Below, piece after piece: positions 52,533 to 61,219 of a stretch of DNA of 64,000 bases. The translations under genes and the position numbers were made by a program. The notes under the pieces were generated by a model that saw only the letters and a program-made list of their open reading frames with translations, made no database searches and had not been told where the DNA came from. This stretch comes from an uncultured Clostridia bacterium (GTDB lineage Bacteria > Bacillota > Clostridia > TANB77 > CAG-508), in the NCBI GenBank assembly GCA_934141555.1, contig CAKPCK010000007.1, positions 1-64,000 on the forward strand, read 5' to 3'. How positions within the stretch are numbered: the stretch's first letter is position 1; each line of letters opens with the position of its first letter.

Positions 52533-53372
52533 GTGATTGTAATAAAAACATATTATATAGAAAAAATGGATAAGCACAAAATAATAGGCAGAAAAATACA
52601 ATTTGAAAATGATAATATCAAAATATATATTGATTTAGAAAAAGGAAAAAATGCACGAAAATTAGTGAAAAGATTATTATTAAATGAAACAAATAATGTT
52701 GTGATTGATAAAGAACTTATAACATGTGAAAAATTGATAAATTTATTAAAATCAAATGATATAAAGATATTTGATGGAAAATGGCTTGAAAAATATTTAA
52801 TTTTAGATATTTTAGAATATATTATAACTAGAAAACAGATAATAAAAGCTGAAATAGAAATTGCAATAACTGCAAATGAAATCACAGATTTATTGATTGA
52901 AATGATAAAAATATTATCAAAGCAATATAAAAAATTAATTATTGTTACAAATCATATAGAAAAATTAAGAAAAATAGAAAAAGAAATTAAAGAAAAAGAA
53001 GGCATATTAATAGTTTTATCAAATAATAAAAATAAAAGCCTTTTGAAATCACAAGTTATTATAAATATGGATTTTAATCAAGAGTTAATTAATCAATATA
53101 AAATATATGAAGAAGCAATTATAATAAATGCAGAAGAAAACATAAAAATAGACGCAATTCGTTTTAATGGTATTGTTATAAATGACTATGAGATTGAAAT
53201 TGGAAGAAAAGAATTTATTTGGAGAGAAGGAATTGAAAAATATAGACAAAGAGATTTGATTGAAGCAGAATTATATGTTAGAGATACATTTAAAAATATA
53301 AGAAAAAAGATACAAAAAAATAATATTAAGATAAAAGAATTATATGGTATAAATGGAATTGTAAAAATATAA
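52533..53372 (+). CDS. Hypothetical 279-aa protein
   Basis: An Ile/Lys/Glu-rich soluble protein. The central part (about residues 100-190) has alternating hydrophobic strands and helices (KAEIEIAITANEI, KLIIVTNHIEKL, GILIVLSNN, QVIINMDF) that look like a Rossmann-type fold. I cannot assign a family. The GTG at 52533 is part of a GAGGTGA SD, so the true start could be a non-standard codon just downstream or ATG 52566. It lies 68 bases after the ORF6N gene, with a terminator following. Confidence 0.5.
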   Translation: MIVIKTYYIEKMDKHKIIGRKIQFENDNIKIYIDLEKGKNARKLVKRLLLNETNNVVIDKELITCEKLINLLKSNDIKIFDGKWLEKYLILDILEYIITRKQIIKAEIEIAITANEITDLLIEMIKILSKQYKKLIIVTNHIEKLRKIEKEIKEKEGILIVLSNNKNKSLLKSQVIINMDFNQELINQYKIYEEAIIINAEENIKIDAIRFNGIVINDYEIEIGRKEFIWREGIEKYRQRDLIEAELYVRDTFKNIRKKIQKNNIKIKELYGINGIVKI

Positions 53373-53374
53373 AT

Positions 53375-53416
53375 AAAGAAAATGCAGAATATGTTTGTTC
53401 TGTATTTTCTTTTTAA
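53375..53416. terminator. Bidirectional terminator
   Basis: A 15-base stem AAAGAAAATGCAGAA with TTCTGTATTTTCTTT (53375-53389, 53398-53412) with one mismatch, followed by Ts. It overlaps the end of the small minus-strand gene. Confidence 0.75.
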
Positions 53417-53574
53417 CATTTATTTAGTAAATCCTTATTAGCTAATATTGTTGCTAAAGAGTCACCTAATTGAGTAAAAATAGCGGCTAAGACTGCTAAT
53501 TCTTCATCTTTGTAATTATCAGCAATTAAGCAAGATAAAAAAGATACTAAAGTAACTAGTTCACATGAATTCAT
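53413..53574 (-). CDS. Small 53-aa protein, DUF6774-like
   Basis: The ATG is preceded by AGGAG at 8 bases. The protein begins MNSCELVTLVSFLSCLIADN and has AVLAAIFTQLGDSLATILAN. This composition matches a small family common in gut Clostridia (I believe DUF6774), of unknown function. Hydrophobic helices alternate with an acidic turn. Convergent with the 279-aa gene. Confidence 0.6.
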   Translation of the reverse strand: MNSCELVTLVSFLSCLIADNYKDEELAVLAAIFTQLGDSLATILANKDLLNKC

Positions 53575-53647
53575 AATATTCTCCTGAAATACTGTATGTA
53601 AAGTATGAAAAAATGTTACTATATGGTAAAAAAATTACTCAAAACCC

Positions 53648-53676
53648 TTGCATTATTTGGAAAAATAGGGTATAAT
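53648..53676 (+). promoter_or_regulatory. Sigma-A promoter of the rimP-nusA-infB operon
   Basis: TTGCAT (53648-53653), a 17-base spacer, then TATAAT (53671-53676). Confidence 0.7.
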
Positions 53677-53700
53677 AATAAAGTACTAAAAAGAACGGAG

Positions 53701-53725
53701 AAGAGTAGGAACAAATCCTACTCTT
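53701..53725 (+). promoter_or_regulatory. Leader hairpin upstream of rimP
   Basis: A perfect 10-bp stem AAGAGTAGGA / TCCTACTCTT with an ACAAA loop, near the start of the transcript. No T-run follows. GTAC words flank it and could extend the fold. Confidence 0.55.
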
Positions 53726-53764
53726 TACTTGTACCAAAAGTTCATAAAAATAAAAGGAGGGCTT

Positions 53765-54220
53765 ATGGCAAAAATAGAAGAAAAAGTCGAGCAACTAGTA
53801 AAAGATCCAATCGAAAAATTAGGATATAGCTTATATGACGTAGAATATGTAAAAGAAGGACCAGAATATTATTTAAGAATATATATAGATAAAGAATCTG
53901 GAATAGACTTAAATGATTGTGAAAAAGTAAGCAATGAGATAAATGAAATATTAGATAAAGCAGATTACATAAAAGAACAATACTATTTAGAAGTATCATC
54001 ACCAGGAATAGAAAGAAGATTAAGAAAAGATAAACACTTAGAACAAAACATTTCAAAAAATGTAGAAATAAAATTATTTAAGAAAGATAACAATGGAAAA
54101 AAAGAATATACAGGAAAGCTAAAAGCATTTAATCAAGAAGAAATAATAATAGAAGCTGATAAAGAAATTACAATAGAAAGAAAAAATATAGCACAAATAA
54201 AAACAATATATGAATGGTAA
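53765..54220 (+). CDS. rimP: Ribosome maturation factor RimP
   Basis: A 151-aa RimP needed for 30S assembly. The N-terminal domain (about 1-80) includes GYSLYDVEYVKEGPEYYLRI and the conserved SSPGIER near 83-89. The C-terminal SH3-like domain covers about 90-151. The start is ATG 53765 with AAGGAGG at 4-6 bases. First gene of the conserved rimP-nusA-ylxR-infB-rbfA operon. Confidence 0.95.
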   Translation: MAKIEEKVEQLVKDPIEKLGYSLYDVEYVKEGPEYYLRIYIDKESGIDLNDCEKVSNEINEILDKADYIKEQYYLEVSSPGIERRLRKDKHLEQNISKNVEIKLFKKDNNGKKEYTGKLKAFNQEEIIIEADKEITIERKNIAQIKTIYEW

Positions 54221-54247
54221 ATAAAAAGGAAAGGATGATAAAGAAAA

Positions 54248-55375
54248 ATGAAAGCGATAGATAATAAAGAATTAATAATAGCTTTAGAAGAATTAGAAAA
54301 AGAAAAAGGAATCAAAAAGGAGGAACTTTTAGAATCAATAAGAACAGCATTAATCACAGCATATAAAAGAAATTTTGATGCATTAGAAAATGTTGATGTA
54401 AAAATGGATGAACAAACAGGAGCAACACATGTATATGCAATAAAAGAAGTAATGGAAAGAGCAAATGATGATGCATTAGAAATAAGTTTAGAAGATGCAA
54501 GAAAAATTAATAAAGAACTAAACTTAGGAGATAGTGTAGAAGTTGAAATTGTTCCAAGAGACTTTGGAAGAATTGCAGCCCAAACAGCAAAACAAGTAAT
54601 AATCCAAAAACTAAGAGAAACAGAAAGAAACATGATATTTAATGAATATAATGAAAGAAAAGGAGAAATAGTAACAGGATTAGTACAAAAAGCTGATAAT
54701 CATATTGTAGTATTAGATTTAGGAAGACTAGAAGGAATAATGTTATCAAAAGATCAAATACCAACAGAACATTATAAAGTAAATGACAAAATAAAAGCAT
54801 ATGTTGTAGATGTAGAAAGAGGAGAAAAAGGAGCACCACAAGCAATTGTATCAAGAACACATCCAGACTTTGTAAGAAAATTATTAGAATTTGAAATACC
54901 AGAAATATATGAAGGATTAATTGAAATAAAGAGTGTCGCAAGAGATCCAGGACAAAGATGTAAAGTTGCAGTATATTCACAAAATGAGAATATAGATCCA
55001 GTAGGATCATGTGTTGGTCAAAAAGGAATACGTATACAAAATGTAATAAATGAATTAAATGGTGAAAAAATAGATGTTATAGAATGGAGTCCAGAGCCAA
55101 GTACATTTTTAGCATCAGCATTATTACCTGCTCAAATAATGGCAGTAGATATAAAAGAAGAAGAAAAGTTTGCACAAGTAATAGTTCAAGATGATCAATT
55201 ATCATTAGCAATAGGAAAAGCTGGTCAAAATGTAAGACTTGCAGCAAAATTAACTGGTTGGAAAATAGATATAAAAACAGAAACACAATTTAGAGAATTA
55301 CTTGCTCAAAAAGCAGAAGAACCAGAAAAAGAAGAAAATGAATCAGAAGAAGTTCAAGAAAATGTAGAAGAATAA
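54248..55375 (+). CDS. nusA: Transcription termination/antitermination protein NusA
   Basis: A 375-aa NusA. The N-terminal RNA-polymerase-binding domain (about 1-130) is followed by the S1 domain (about 135-200) and two KH domains (about 205-350), with GSCVGQKGIRIQNVINELNG and LAIGKAGQNVRLAAKLTGWK. The acidic C-terminal repeats of proteobacteria are absent, as usual in Firmicutes; the short tail is Glu-rich. It modulates pausing and termination. Confidence 0.96.
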   Translation: MKAIDNKELIIALEELEKEKGIKKEELLESIRTALITAYKRNFDALENVDVKMDEQTGATHVYAIKEVMERANDDALEISLEDARKINKELNLGDSVEVEIVPRDFGRIAAQTAKQVIIQKLRETERNMIFNEYNERKGEIVTGLVQKADNHIVVLDLGRLEGIMLSKDQIPTEHYKVNDKIKAYVVDVERGEKGAPQAIVSRTHPDFVRKLLEFEIPEIYEGLIEIKSVARDPGQRCKVAVYSQNENIDPVGSCVGQKGIRIQNVINELNGEKIDVIEWSPEPSTFLASALLPAQIMAVDIKEEEKFAQVIVQDDQLSLAIGKAGQNVRLAAKLTGWKIDIKTETQFRELLAQKAEEPEKEENESEEVQENVEE

Positions 55376-55393
55376 AATCTTAGGAGGATTAAA

Positions 55394-55675
55394 TTGACAA
55401 ATTTACCACAAAGAAGCTGTGTTATATGTAGAGCACAGAAAAATAAAAATGAGTTATTAAGAATAGTTAAAAATAAAGATAATATAGTAAAAGTAGATGA
55501 AAGAGGAAAAGTATCTGGAAGAGGAGCTTATATTTGCTATAATTTAGATTGTTTAGAAAAAGCAAAGAAGAGTAAGAAGATTGAAAAAAGTTTAGAAATA
55601 CCAATAAGCGAAGAAATATATTCTCAAATCGAAAATATTATAAAAAAACAAAGTGGGGGTGATGTTATTGGGTAA
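55394..55675 (+). CDS. rnpM: YlxR family protein (RNase P modulator RnpM)
   Basis: A 93-aa protein starting with TTG after TAGGAGGA. The YlxR signature is complete: RSCVICRAQKNKNELLRIV near residues 8-26 and GRGAYICYNLDCLEKAKK near 47-64. Members bind RNA and have been linked to RNase P activity. The next gene overlaps it by 8 bases. The usual L7Ae-like ylxQ gene between ylxR and infB is missing. Confidence 0.9.
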   Translation: MTNLPQRSCVICRAQKNKNELLRIVKNKDNIVKVDERGKVSGRGAYICYNLDCLEKAKKSKKIEKSLEIPISEEIYSQIENIIKKQSGGDVIG

Positions 55676-58600
55676 GATAAAACTTTATGACATAGCTAAA
55701 GAATTTGATATGTCTAGTAAAGATATATTAGCAATAGCTATGAAATTAAATATAAATGCAAAAAGTCATTTAAGCTCAGTAAGTGATGAAGATGCAGAAA
55801 AAATTAGAAAAGAAGCCAAAAATGCGAATAAACAACCAAAAACAAGTAGTGTAAAAAAAGATAATAAAAAAGTAGCAGATAACAAGGGAGCTACACCAGT
55901 AATAATAAGAAGAGAAGTAATTGTTGAAGATACAACAAAGAAATCAGCTATACCAGAGAAAAAAGAAGATAAAAAATCAAATAATGTTGGATTTGTAGAA
56001 AGAAAAAATAAAGATTTTAATATTGTTTATAGAAATAAACCTTCAAAACCAATGACATTTGATGAACTATTTGGAAAGAAAAAGGAAGATAAGAAAGAAG
56101 AGAAAAAAGTAGAAGAACAACCAAAGGTTCAAGAAAAGGTTGAAGAAAATTTGAAAATAGAAGAAAAAAAGGATGCTGAAATGAAAGTAGAAACAGAAAT
56201 GAAAAATGCAAAACAAGAGCAAATTAAAAAGCCAGAAATTATTGAAGAAAAAGTAGAAAACAAAGTTGAAAGTAAAGAAGAAGTGAAAAAAGATAATAGA
56301 AACTTTTCAAGTAATTCTTATAATAATAGAGAACAAGGAAATAAAAATCAAGGAAATAGAGACTTCAATAATAGAAATCAATATAATAGTGATAATAGAA
56401 ATAATGATAGATTTGCCAATAAAAATAGATTCAATAATAATGATAGAAATCAAGACAGAAATAATAGAAACTTTGATAGAAATGGAAATAGACCATTTGA
56501 GAGAAATAATAACAATAGTCAAAGACCACAGTATGACAAAAATAATAATGGTCAAAGATTTGGAAACAGAAATAATAATCAAAATAATGGAAACAGATTT
56601 GACAATAGAAATCATCAAGGAAATAACAAATTTGATAATAATAGCAGATTTGGAAATAATGGTAATAGAAGACCAATGGATGAAAGAAGTATCGAGAAAA
56701 ACATTAAAGATATTATGGCTGTTGAAACAATTGAAAAAGAGCCAGCTAGAGAATACAATAAAGCAATAGACAAACAAAAAGAAAATAATAGATTTAATGA
56801 AGTAAAAACAAATAAAAAATCAAGCAAATCTAGAAAAAATGGTCAAGATGGTGAAATTAATGAACATAAATTAAAAGGCTTAAAAAGAGCAGATAGTCTA
56901 TCAAATATGTTCGAAGAATCTGATGGTGGAATGTTAGATTATTATGATTTAACAACACAAAGAGGCAAAAAAGGAAAGAAAAAACAACCAAAAGAATTAG
57001 AAGGAAGAAATAAACAAAAAATATTTAAACTAGAAGAAATCACTATTCCAGAAAATATAACAGTAAAAGATTTTGCAGCAGAATTAAAGAAAACAACAGC
57101 AGAAGTTATCAAAAAATTGCTTGGATATGGAGTAATGGCTACAATAAACAATGAAATAGATTTTGATACAGCATCATTAATAGCAGATGAATTTGGCGTA
57201 AAAGTAAATAAGAAGGAAACTATAACAGAAGAAGATATCTTATTTGATGAGTCTGAAGATAAAGAAGAAGACTTAGTAACACGTCCACCAGTAGTTGTTG
57301 TAATGGGACACGTAGATCATGGAAAAACATCATTATTAGATGCAGTTAAGAAAACAAATGTTATAGAAGGAGAAGCTGGAGGAATTACACAACATATAGG
57401 TGCATATAAAGTAAAAGTAAATGATAGAGAAATAACATTTTTAGATACACCAGGACATGAAGCATTTACAGCAATGAGAGCAAGAGGTGCACAAATAACA
57501 GATATAGCAATATTAGTAGTTGCAGCAAATGATGGTGTAATGCCACAAACAGTAGAAGCTATAAATCATGCTAAATCTGCTGGAATTCCAATAATTGTAG
57601 CAATAAATAAAATAGATTTACCAGATGCTAATATTGATAGAGTAAAACAAGAATTAATGGCATATGAATTAGTACCAGAAGAATGGGGTGGAGATACAAT
57701 ATATGTTCCAATCTCAGCAAAAAATCATACAAACATTGATCAATTATTAGAAATGGTATTGTTAGAAGCAGATGTATTAGACTTAAAAGCAAATCCAAAC
57801 AAACAAGCAAAAGGTGTTGTAATAGAAGCAAGACTTGATAAGAATAAAGGTGCAATTGCTTCAATGCTTGTACAAAGAGGAACACTTGATGTTGGAGATA
57901 CAATTGTTGTAGGATCTTCAATTGGTAGAATAAGAAGTATGACAGATGAAAAAGGCAAAAAAGTAAAAAAAGCCGGACCATCTACACCAGTTGAAATAAT
58001 GGGATTAACAGAAGTTCCACAAGCTGGAGATACATTCTATGAAGTAAAAGACGAGAAAACAGCAAAACATTTAATTGAAAAGAGAAAACGTCAAGAAAGA
58101 GAAAATGCAATAAATGCTGGAACAAAAGTAACATTAGATAATTTATTTAGCCAAATGGAAGAAGGAAATTTAAAAGTATTAAACTTAATAGTTAAAGCAG
58201 ATGTTCAAGGATCTGTTGAAGCAATAAAACAATCTATGGAAAAATTATCAAATGAAGAAGTAAGAGTAAAAGTTATCCATGCAGCAGCAGGAGCCGTTAC
58301 TGAAACAGATGTTACACTTGCAAAAGTATCTAATGCAATAATAATAGCATTTAATGTAAGACCAATGCCAACAGCAAAAGATATGGCAGAGAAAGAAGAA
58401 GTTGAAATAAAACAATATTCTATAATATATCAAGCAATAGATGATGTTCAAGCAGCAATGAAAGGAATGTTAGCACCAAAATATCAAGAAAAAGTTATAG
58501 GAAATGCTGAAATAAGACAAACATTTAAAATTTCAAATGTTGGTACAATTGGTGGAGCATATGTATTAGATGGAAAACTTGAAAGAAATGCAGGAGTAAG

Positions 58601-58778
58601 AGTATTAAGAGATAATGTTGTTATACATGAAGGAAAGCTTGCTTCACTTAAGAGATTTAAAGATGATGCAAAAGAAGTTTCTAAAGGATTTGAATGTGGT
58701 ATTCAAATTGAGAAATTTAATGATATTAAAGAGGGAGACATTCTTGAAGCATACATTTTAGAAGAGATAAAAAGATAG
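55668..58778 (+). CDS. infB: Translation initiation factor IF-2, long Asn/Arg-rich linker
   Basis: A 1036-aa IF-2 that recruits fMet-tRNA and joins subunits using GTP. The N-terminal IF2N domain (1-50) reads GKIKLYDIAKEFDMSSKDIL. A long charged region is followed by an Asn/Arg/Asp/Gly-rich low-complexity stretch (about 210-340). A second IF2N-like segment lies near 455-510. The G domain has GHVDHGKTS near 547, DTPGHEAF and NKID. Domains II, III and IV follow to the end. The start TTG 55668 matches the family N-terminus, with a GGGGTGAT SD. Confidence 0.95.
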   Translation: MGKIKLYDIAKEFDMSSKDILAIAMKLNINAKSHLSSVSDEDAEKIRKEAKNANKQPKTSSVKKDNKKVADNKGATPVIIRREVIVEDTTKKSAIPEKKEDKKSNNVGFVERKNKDFNIVYRNKPSKPMTFDELFGKKKEDKKEEKKVEEQPKVQEKVEENLKIEEKKDAEMKVETEMKNAKQEQIKKPEIIEEKVENKVESKEEVKKDNRNFSSNSYNNREQGNKNQGNRDFNNRNQYNSDNRNNDRFANKNRFNNNDRNQDRNNRNFDRNGNRPFERNNNNSQRPQYDKNNNGQRFGNRNNNQNNGNRFDNRNHQGNNKFDNNSRFGNNGNRRPMDERSIEKNIKDIMAVETIEKEPAREYNKAIDKQKENNRFNEVKTNKKSSKSRKNGQDGEINEHKLKGLKRADSLSNMFEESDGGMLDYYDLTTQRGKKGKKKQPKELEGRNKQKIFKLEEITIPENITVKDFAAELKKTTAEVIKKLLGYGVMATINNEIDFDTASLIADEFGVKVNKKETITEEDILFDESEDKEEDLVTRPPVVVVMGHVDHGKTSLLDAVKKTNVIEGEAGGITQHIGAYKVKVNDREITFLDTPGHEAFTAMRARGAQITDIAILVVAANDGVMPQTVEAINHAKSAGIPIIVAINKIDLPDANIDRVKQELMAYELVPEEWGGDTIYVPISAKNHTNIDQLLEMVLLEADVLDLKANPNKQAKGVVIEARLDKNKGAIASMLVQRGTLDVGDTIVVGSSIGRIRSMTDEKGKKVKKAGPSTPVEIMGLTEVPQAGDTFYEVKDEKTAKHLIEKRKRQERENAINAGTKVTLDNLFSQMEEGNLKVLNLIVKADVQGSVEAIKQSMEKLSNEEVRVKVIHAAAGAVTETDVTLAKVSNAIIIAFNVRPMPTAKDMAEKEEVEIKQYSIIYQAIDDVQAAMKGMLAPKYQEKVIGNAEIRQTFKISNVGTIGGAYVLDGKLERNAGVRVLRDNVVIHEGKLASLKRFKDDAKEVSKGFECGIQIEKFNDIKEGDILEAYILEEIKR

Positions 58779-58816
58779 GATTTAAAAGTTAATATAACTT
58801 TTGAAAGGAGAGCAAA

Positions 58817-59173
58817 ATGCCAAAGAATAATAATAGACAAGGAAGAATTGACGAAGAATTTAGAAAAGAATTAAGTCAATTAATAAGCTTTGAACTAAAA
58901 GAACCTAGTGTTACAGGAATGGTTAGTGTAACAAAAGTTAAAGTAACACCAGATTTAAAATATGCTAAAGTTTCTGTAAGTATTTTAAATTCAAAAAATG
59001 TAAAAGAAACACTTGCAGGATTAAAAAAATCATCAGGATTTTTAAGATCAGAACTTGCAAAAAGAATTAATTTAAGAAATACTCCAGAATTAGTGTTTGA
59101 ATTAGATGAATCACTAGAATATGGAGCAAGAATTGATAAGATTATAAATGATTTGAAAAAAGATAATAAATAG
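58817..59173 (+). CDS. rbfA: 30S ribosome-binding factor A
   Basis: A 118-aa RbfA, a KH-fold factor for 16S rRNA maturation. RQGRIDEEFRKELSQLI lies at the N-terminus, SVTKVKVTPDLKYAKVSVSI near 37-56 and LRNTPELVFELDESLEYGAR near 87-106. An AAAGGAGAG SD precedes it. Unlike the tight spacing upstream, a 207-base structured spacer follows. Confidence 0.95.
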   Translation: MPKNNNRQGRIDEEFRKELSQLISFELKEPSVTGMVSVTKVKVTPDLKYAKVSVSILNSKNVKETLAGLKKSSGFLRSELAKRINLRNTPELVFELDESLEYGARIDKIINDLKKDNK

Positions 59174-59182
59174 GGTTTGAAA

Positions 59183-59336
59183 ATAATTACAATTTTGGCT
59201 GTGTTAAATTTCATTTAAAACGCGGTTACATACACCACGTATGCGCCCTTGCCTTTTAAATAAAATTTTCAGTTAACACATACTGAGGCTGTAACAAGCA
59301 AGCTTTAACAGCCTCAGTGCTCGCCAAAATTTAATT
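59183..59336 (+). ncRNA. Structured intergenic element of unknown type (RNA or MITE)
   Basis: Nested inverted repeats: outer AATTTTGGC / GCCAAAATT (59191-59199, 59323-59331); then TGTGTTAA / TTAACACA (59200-59207, 59273-59280); inside it ATTTAAAA / TTTTAAAT (59213-59220, 59254-59261) and CATAC/GTATG with flanking GCG/CGC; then the separate 11-bp hairpin ACTGAGGCTGT / ACAGCCTCAGT (59282-59292, 59308-59318). Together these make a three-way junction. It is richer in G+C than the surroundings and has no reading frame. No known RNA family recognised. Confidence 0.55.
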
Positions 59337-59380
59337 CTTTCCAAACTTTATAGTGTATAATCATAAAAGGAGAAAAGAAA

Positions 59381-60337
59381 ATGACTCTAGACAACATATT
59401 AGAAGAAATAAAAAAAGCAGAAACAATAGTAGTATTATGTCATGAATCACCAGATGGAGATGCTGTAGCCAGCTCTCTATCTGTAATGCATGCAGTAGCA
59501 AAATTAGGAAGAGAAGCAGATGTTATAATACCAGAATATTCAAAAGTATTTGATTTTTTACCAGGAGCAGATAAAATATTACAAAAAGGAAGAACAAATA
59601 AATATGACTTAGCAATATCTGTGGATTGTTCAGATTTAAAAAGACTTGTTGGAGGAAAAGAATATTTCGAAACAGCAAAAAGAACAATAGAAATAGACCA
59701 TCATTCTGTAAATTCAATGTTTGCAGACTTTAACTATGTAGATCCTGTAGCACCAGCTTGTTGTCAAGTATTAATAGGAATGTTTGAATATTTTGGAATA
59801 GATATAGACAAAGAACTAGGAACATGTTTATTAACAGGAATTATTACAGATACAGGTGGATTTCAATATTCATCAGTTACATCAGACACATTTGAATTTG
59901 CAGCACAACTTTTAAGAAAAGGTGTAAATATTTCAAAAATCTGTCAAGAAGTATTAAGAACTAAAACAAAAGCTCATTGCCAACTTGAAAAATTAATATA
60001 TGAAAGATTAGAATTTATTGAAAATGGAAAAGTTGCAATTACATATTTAACTTTAAAGGATTATGCAGAATATAGTAATGATATGGGTGATGACGAAGGT
60101 TTAGTAGAATCAATTAGAGATATTGAAGGTGTAGAAGTAGCAGTTTTGTTAAAAGAAAAAGAAAATGGTGGATTTAAAATATCTATGCGTTCAAAAGATA
60201 ATGTAAATGTATCAGATATTTGTTTATTACTTGGAGGTGGAGGACACCCAAGAGCTGCTGGATGTTTTGTAACAGGAGATGTATCACAAGCCAAAACAAA
60301 AGTAATAAATACAATAAAACAACAAATAAATAAATAA
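59381..60337 (+). CDS. nrnA: DHH-family phosphoesterase, NrnA-like
   Basis: A 318-aa enzyme of the DHH/DHHA1 family, degrading short oligoribonucleotides (nanoRNA) and possibly pAp. Motifs: CHESPDGDAVASSLS near 23-37, SVDCSDLKR near 84-92, the DHH motif EIDHHSVNSMFADFNYVDPV near 107-126, and the C-terminal GGGGHPRAAGC near 284-294. It usually follows rbfA directly. The TATAAT at 59356 could give it a separate promoter, but no good -35 is seen. Confidence 0.92.
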   Translation: MTLDNILEEIKKAETIVVLCHESPDGDAVASSLSVMHAVAKLGREADVIIPEYSKVFDFLPGADKILQKGRTNKYDLAISVDCSDLKRLVGGKEYFETAKRTIEIDHHSVNSMFADFNYVDPVAPACCQVLIGMFEYFGIDIDKELGTCLLTGIITDTGGFQYSSVTSDTFEFAAQLLRKGVNISKICQEVLRTKTKAHCQLEKLIYERLEFIENGKVAITYLTLKDYAEYSNDMGDDEGLVESIRDIEGVEVAVLLKEKENGGFKISMRSKDNVNVSDICLLLGGGGHPRAAGCFVTGDVSQAKTKVINTIKQQINK

Positions 60338-60350
60338 TGAGGAAAAAGTA

Positions 60351-61202
60351 GTGGATGGAATAGTAATAATAAATAAGCCAAAACAACAAACATCTCATGA
60401 TATAGTAAGAAAAGCAAAAAAAATATTGAATGAAAAGGTAGGACATACAGGAACATTAGACCCTAATGCAACTGGTGTTTTACCACTTTTAATAGGTAGA
60501 GGAACAGAACTTTCAAAATATTTAATAAATCATGATAAAACATATGAAGCTATTTTACAATTGGGAGAAAAAAGAGATACTGGAGATGTAGAAGGGAAAA
60601 TTACAGAACAAAAAGATGTAACAGAAAAATCTTTAAATACAGAAAATATAAATTCTGTATTTAAAACATTAATTGGGAAGCAAGAACAAATTCCTCCAAT
60701 TTATTCTGCATTAAAAGTAAATGGAAAAAAACTATATGAATATGCTAGAAATGGTGAAAATGTAAAAATAGAGCCTAGACAAATAGAAATATATTCATTA
60801 GAATTATTAAATGTAGATAATATAAATAAAACAATACACTTTAAAGTAGAATGTTCAAAAGGAACATATATAAGGACATTATGTGAAGAAATAGCTGAGA
60901 GATTAGGAACAGTAGGATATATGAAAGAACTTAATAGGATTCGTGTTGGAGATTTTTATATAGAAAATTCTATAACAATAGAACAACTAGAACAATCACA
61001 ATATCAAATAATCACAATAGAGCAATTTTTTAAAGATGAAGAATTTATAAATTTAACAGAAAAAGGATTGAAATTATTTTTAAATGGTGTACAATTAACA
61101 TATCATTTAGCAGATGGAATATATAGAATTTATCAGGATGATAAATTTATTGGAATCGGAACAATAAAAAATGAATTATTAAAAAGAGACATAATTATTT
61201 AA
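60351..61202 (+). CDS. truB: tRNA pseudouridine(55) synthase TruB
   Basis: A 283-aa TruB making pseudouridine 55 in the T-loop. The GTG start follows GAGGAAAA. Motifs: DGIVIINKPKQQTSHDIVRK at the start and the catalytic GHTGTLDPNATGVLPLLIGR near 34-53 (Asp in TLDP). The C-terminal segment (about 235-283) is a short PUA-like region. ribF, which often follows, is absent here. Confidence 0.94.
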   Translation: MDGIVIINKPKQQTSHDIVRKAKKILNEKVGHTGTLDPNATGVLPLLIGRGTELSKYLINHDKTYEAILQLGEKRDTGDVEGKITEQKDVTEKSLNTENINSVFKTLIGKQEQIPPIYSALKVNGKKLYEYARNGENVKIEPRQIEIYSLELLNVDNINKTIHFKVECSKGTYIRTLCEEIAERLGTVGYMKELNRIRVGDFYIENSITIEQLEQSQYQIITIEQFFKDEEFINLTEKGLKLFLNGVQLTYHLADGIYRIYQDDKFIGIGTIKNELLKRDIII

Positions 61203-61219
61203 GAATGGGGGACGCAATA

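Noticed and set aside
59174..59380. A short protein gene in the rbfA-nrnA spacer
   Set aside because: All frames are short and lack an SD; the sequence is explained by nested inverted repeats.
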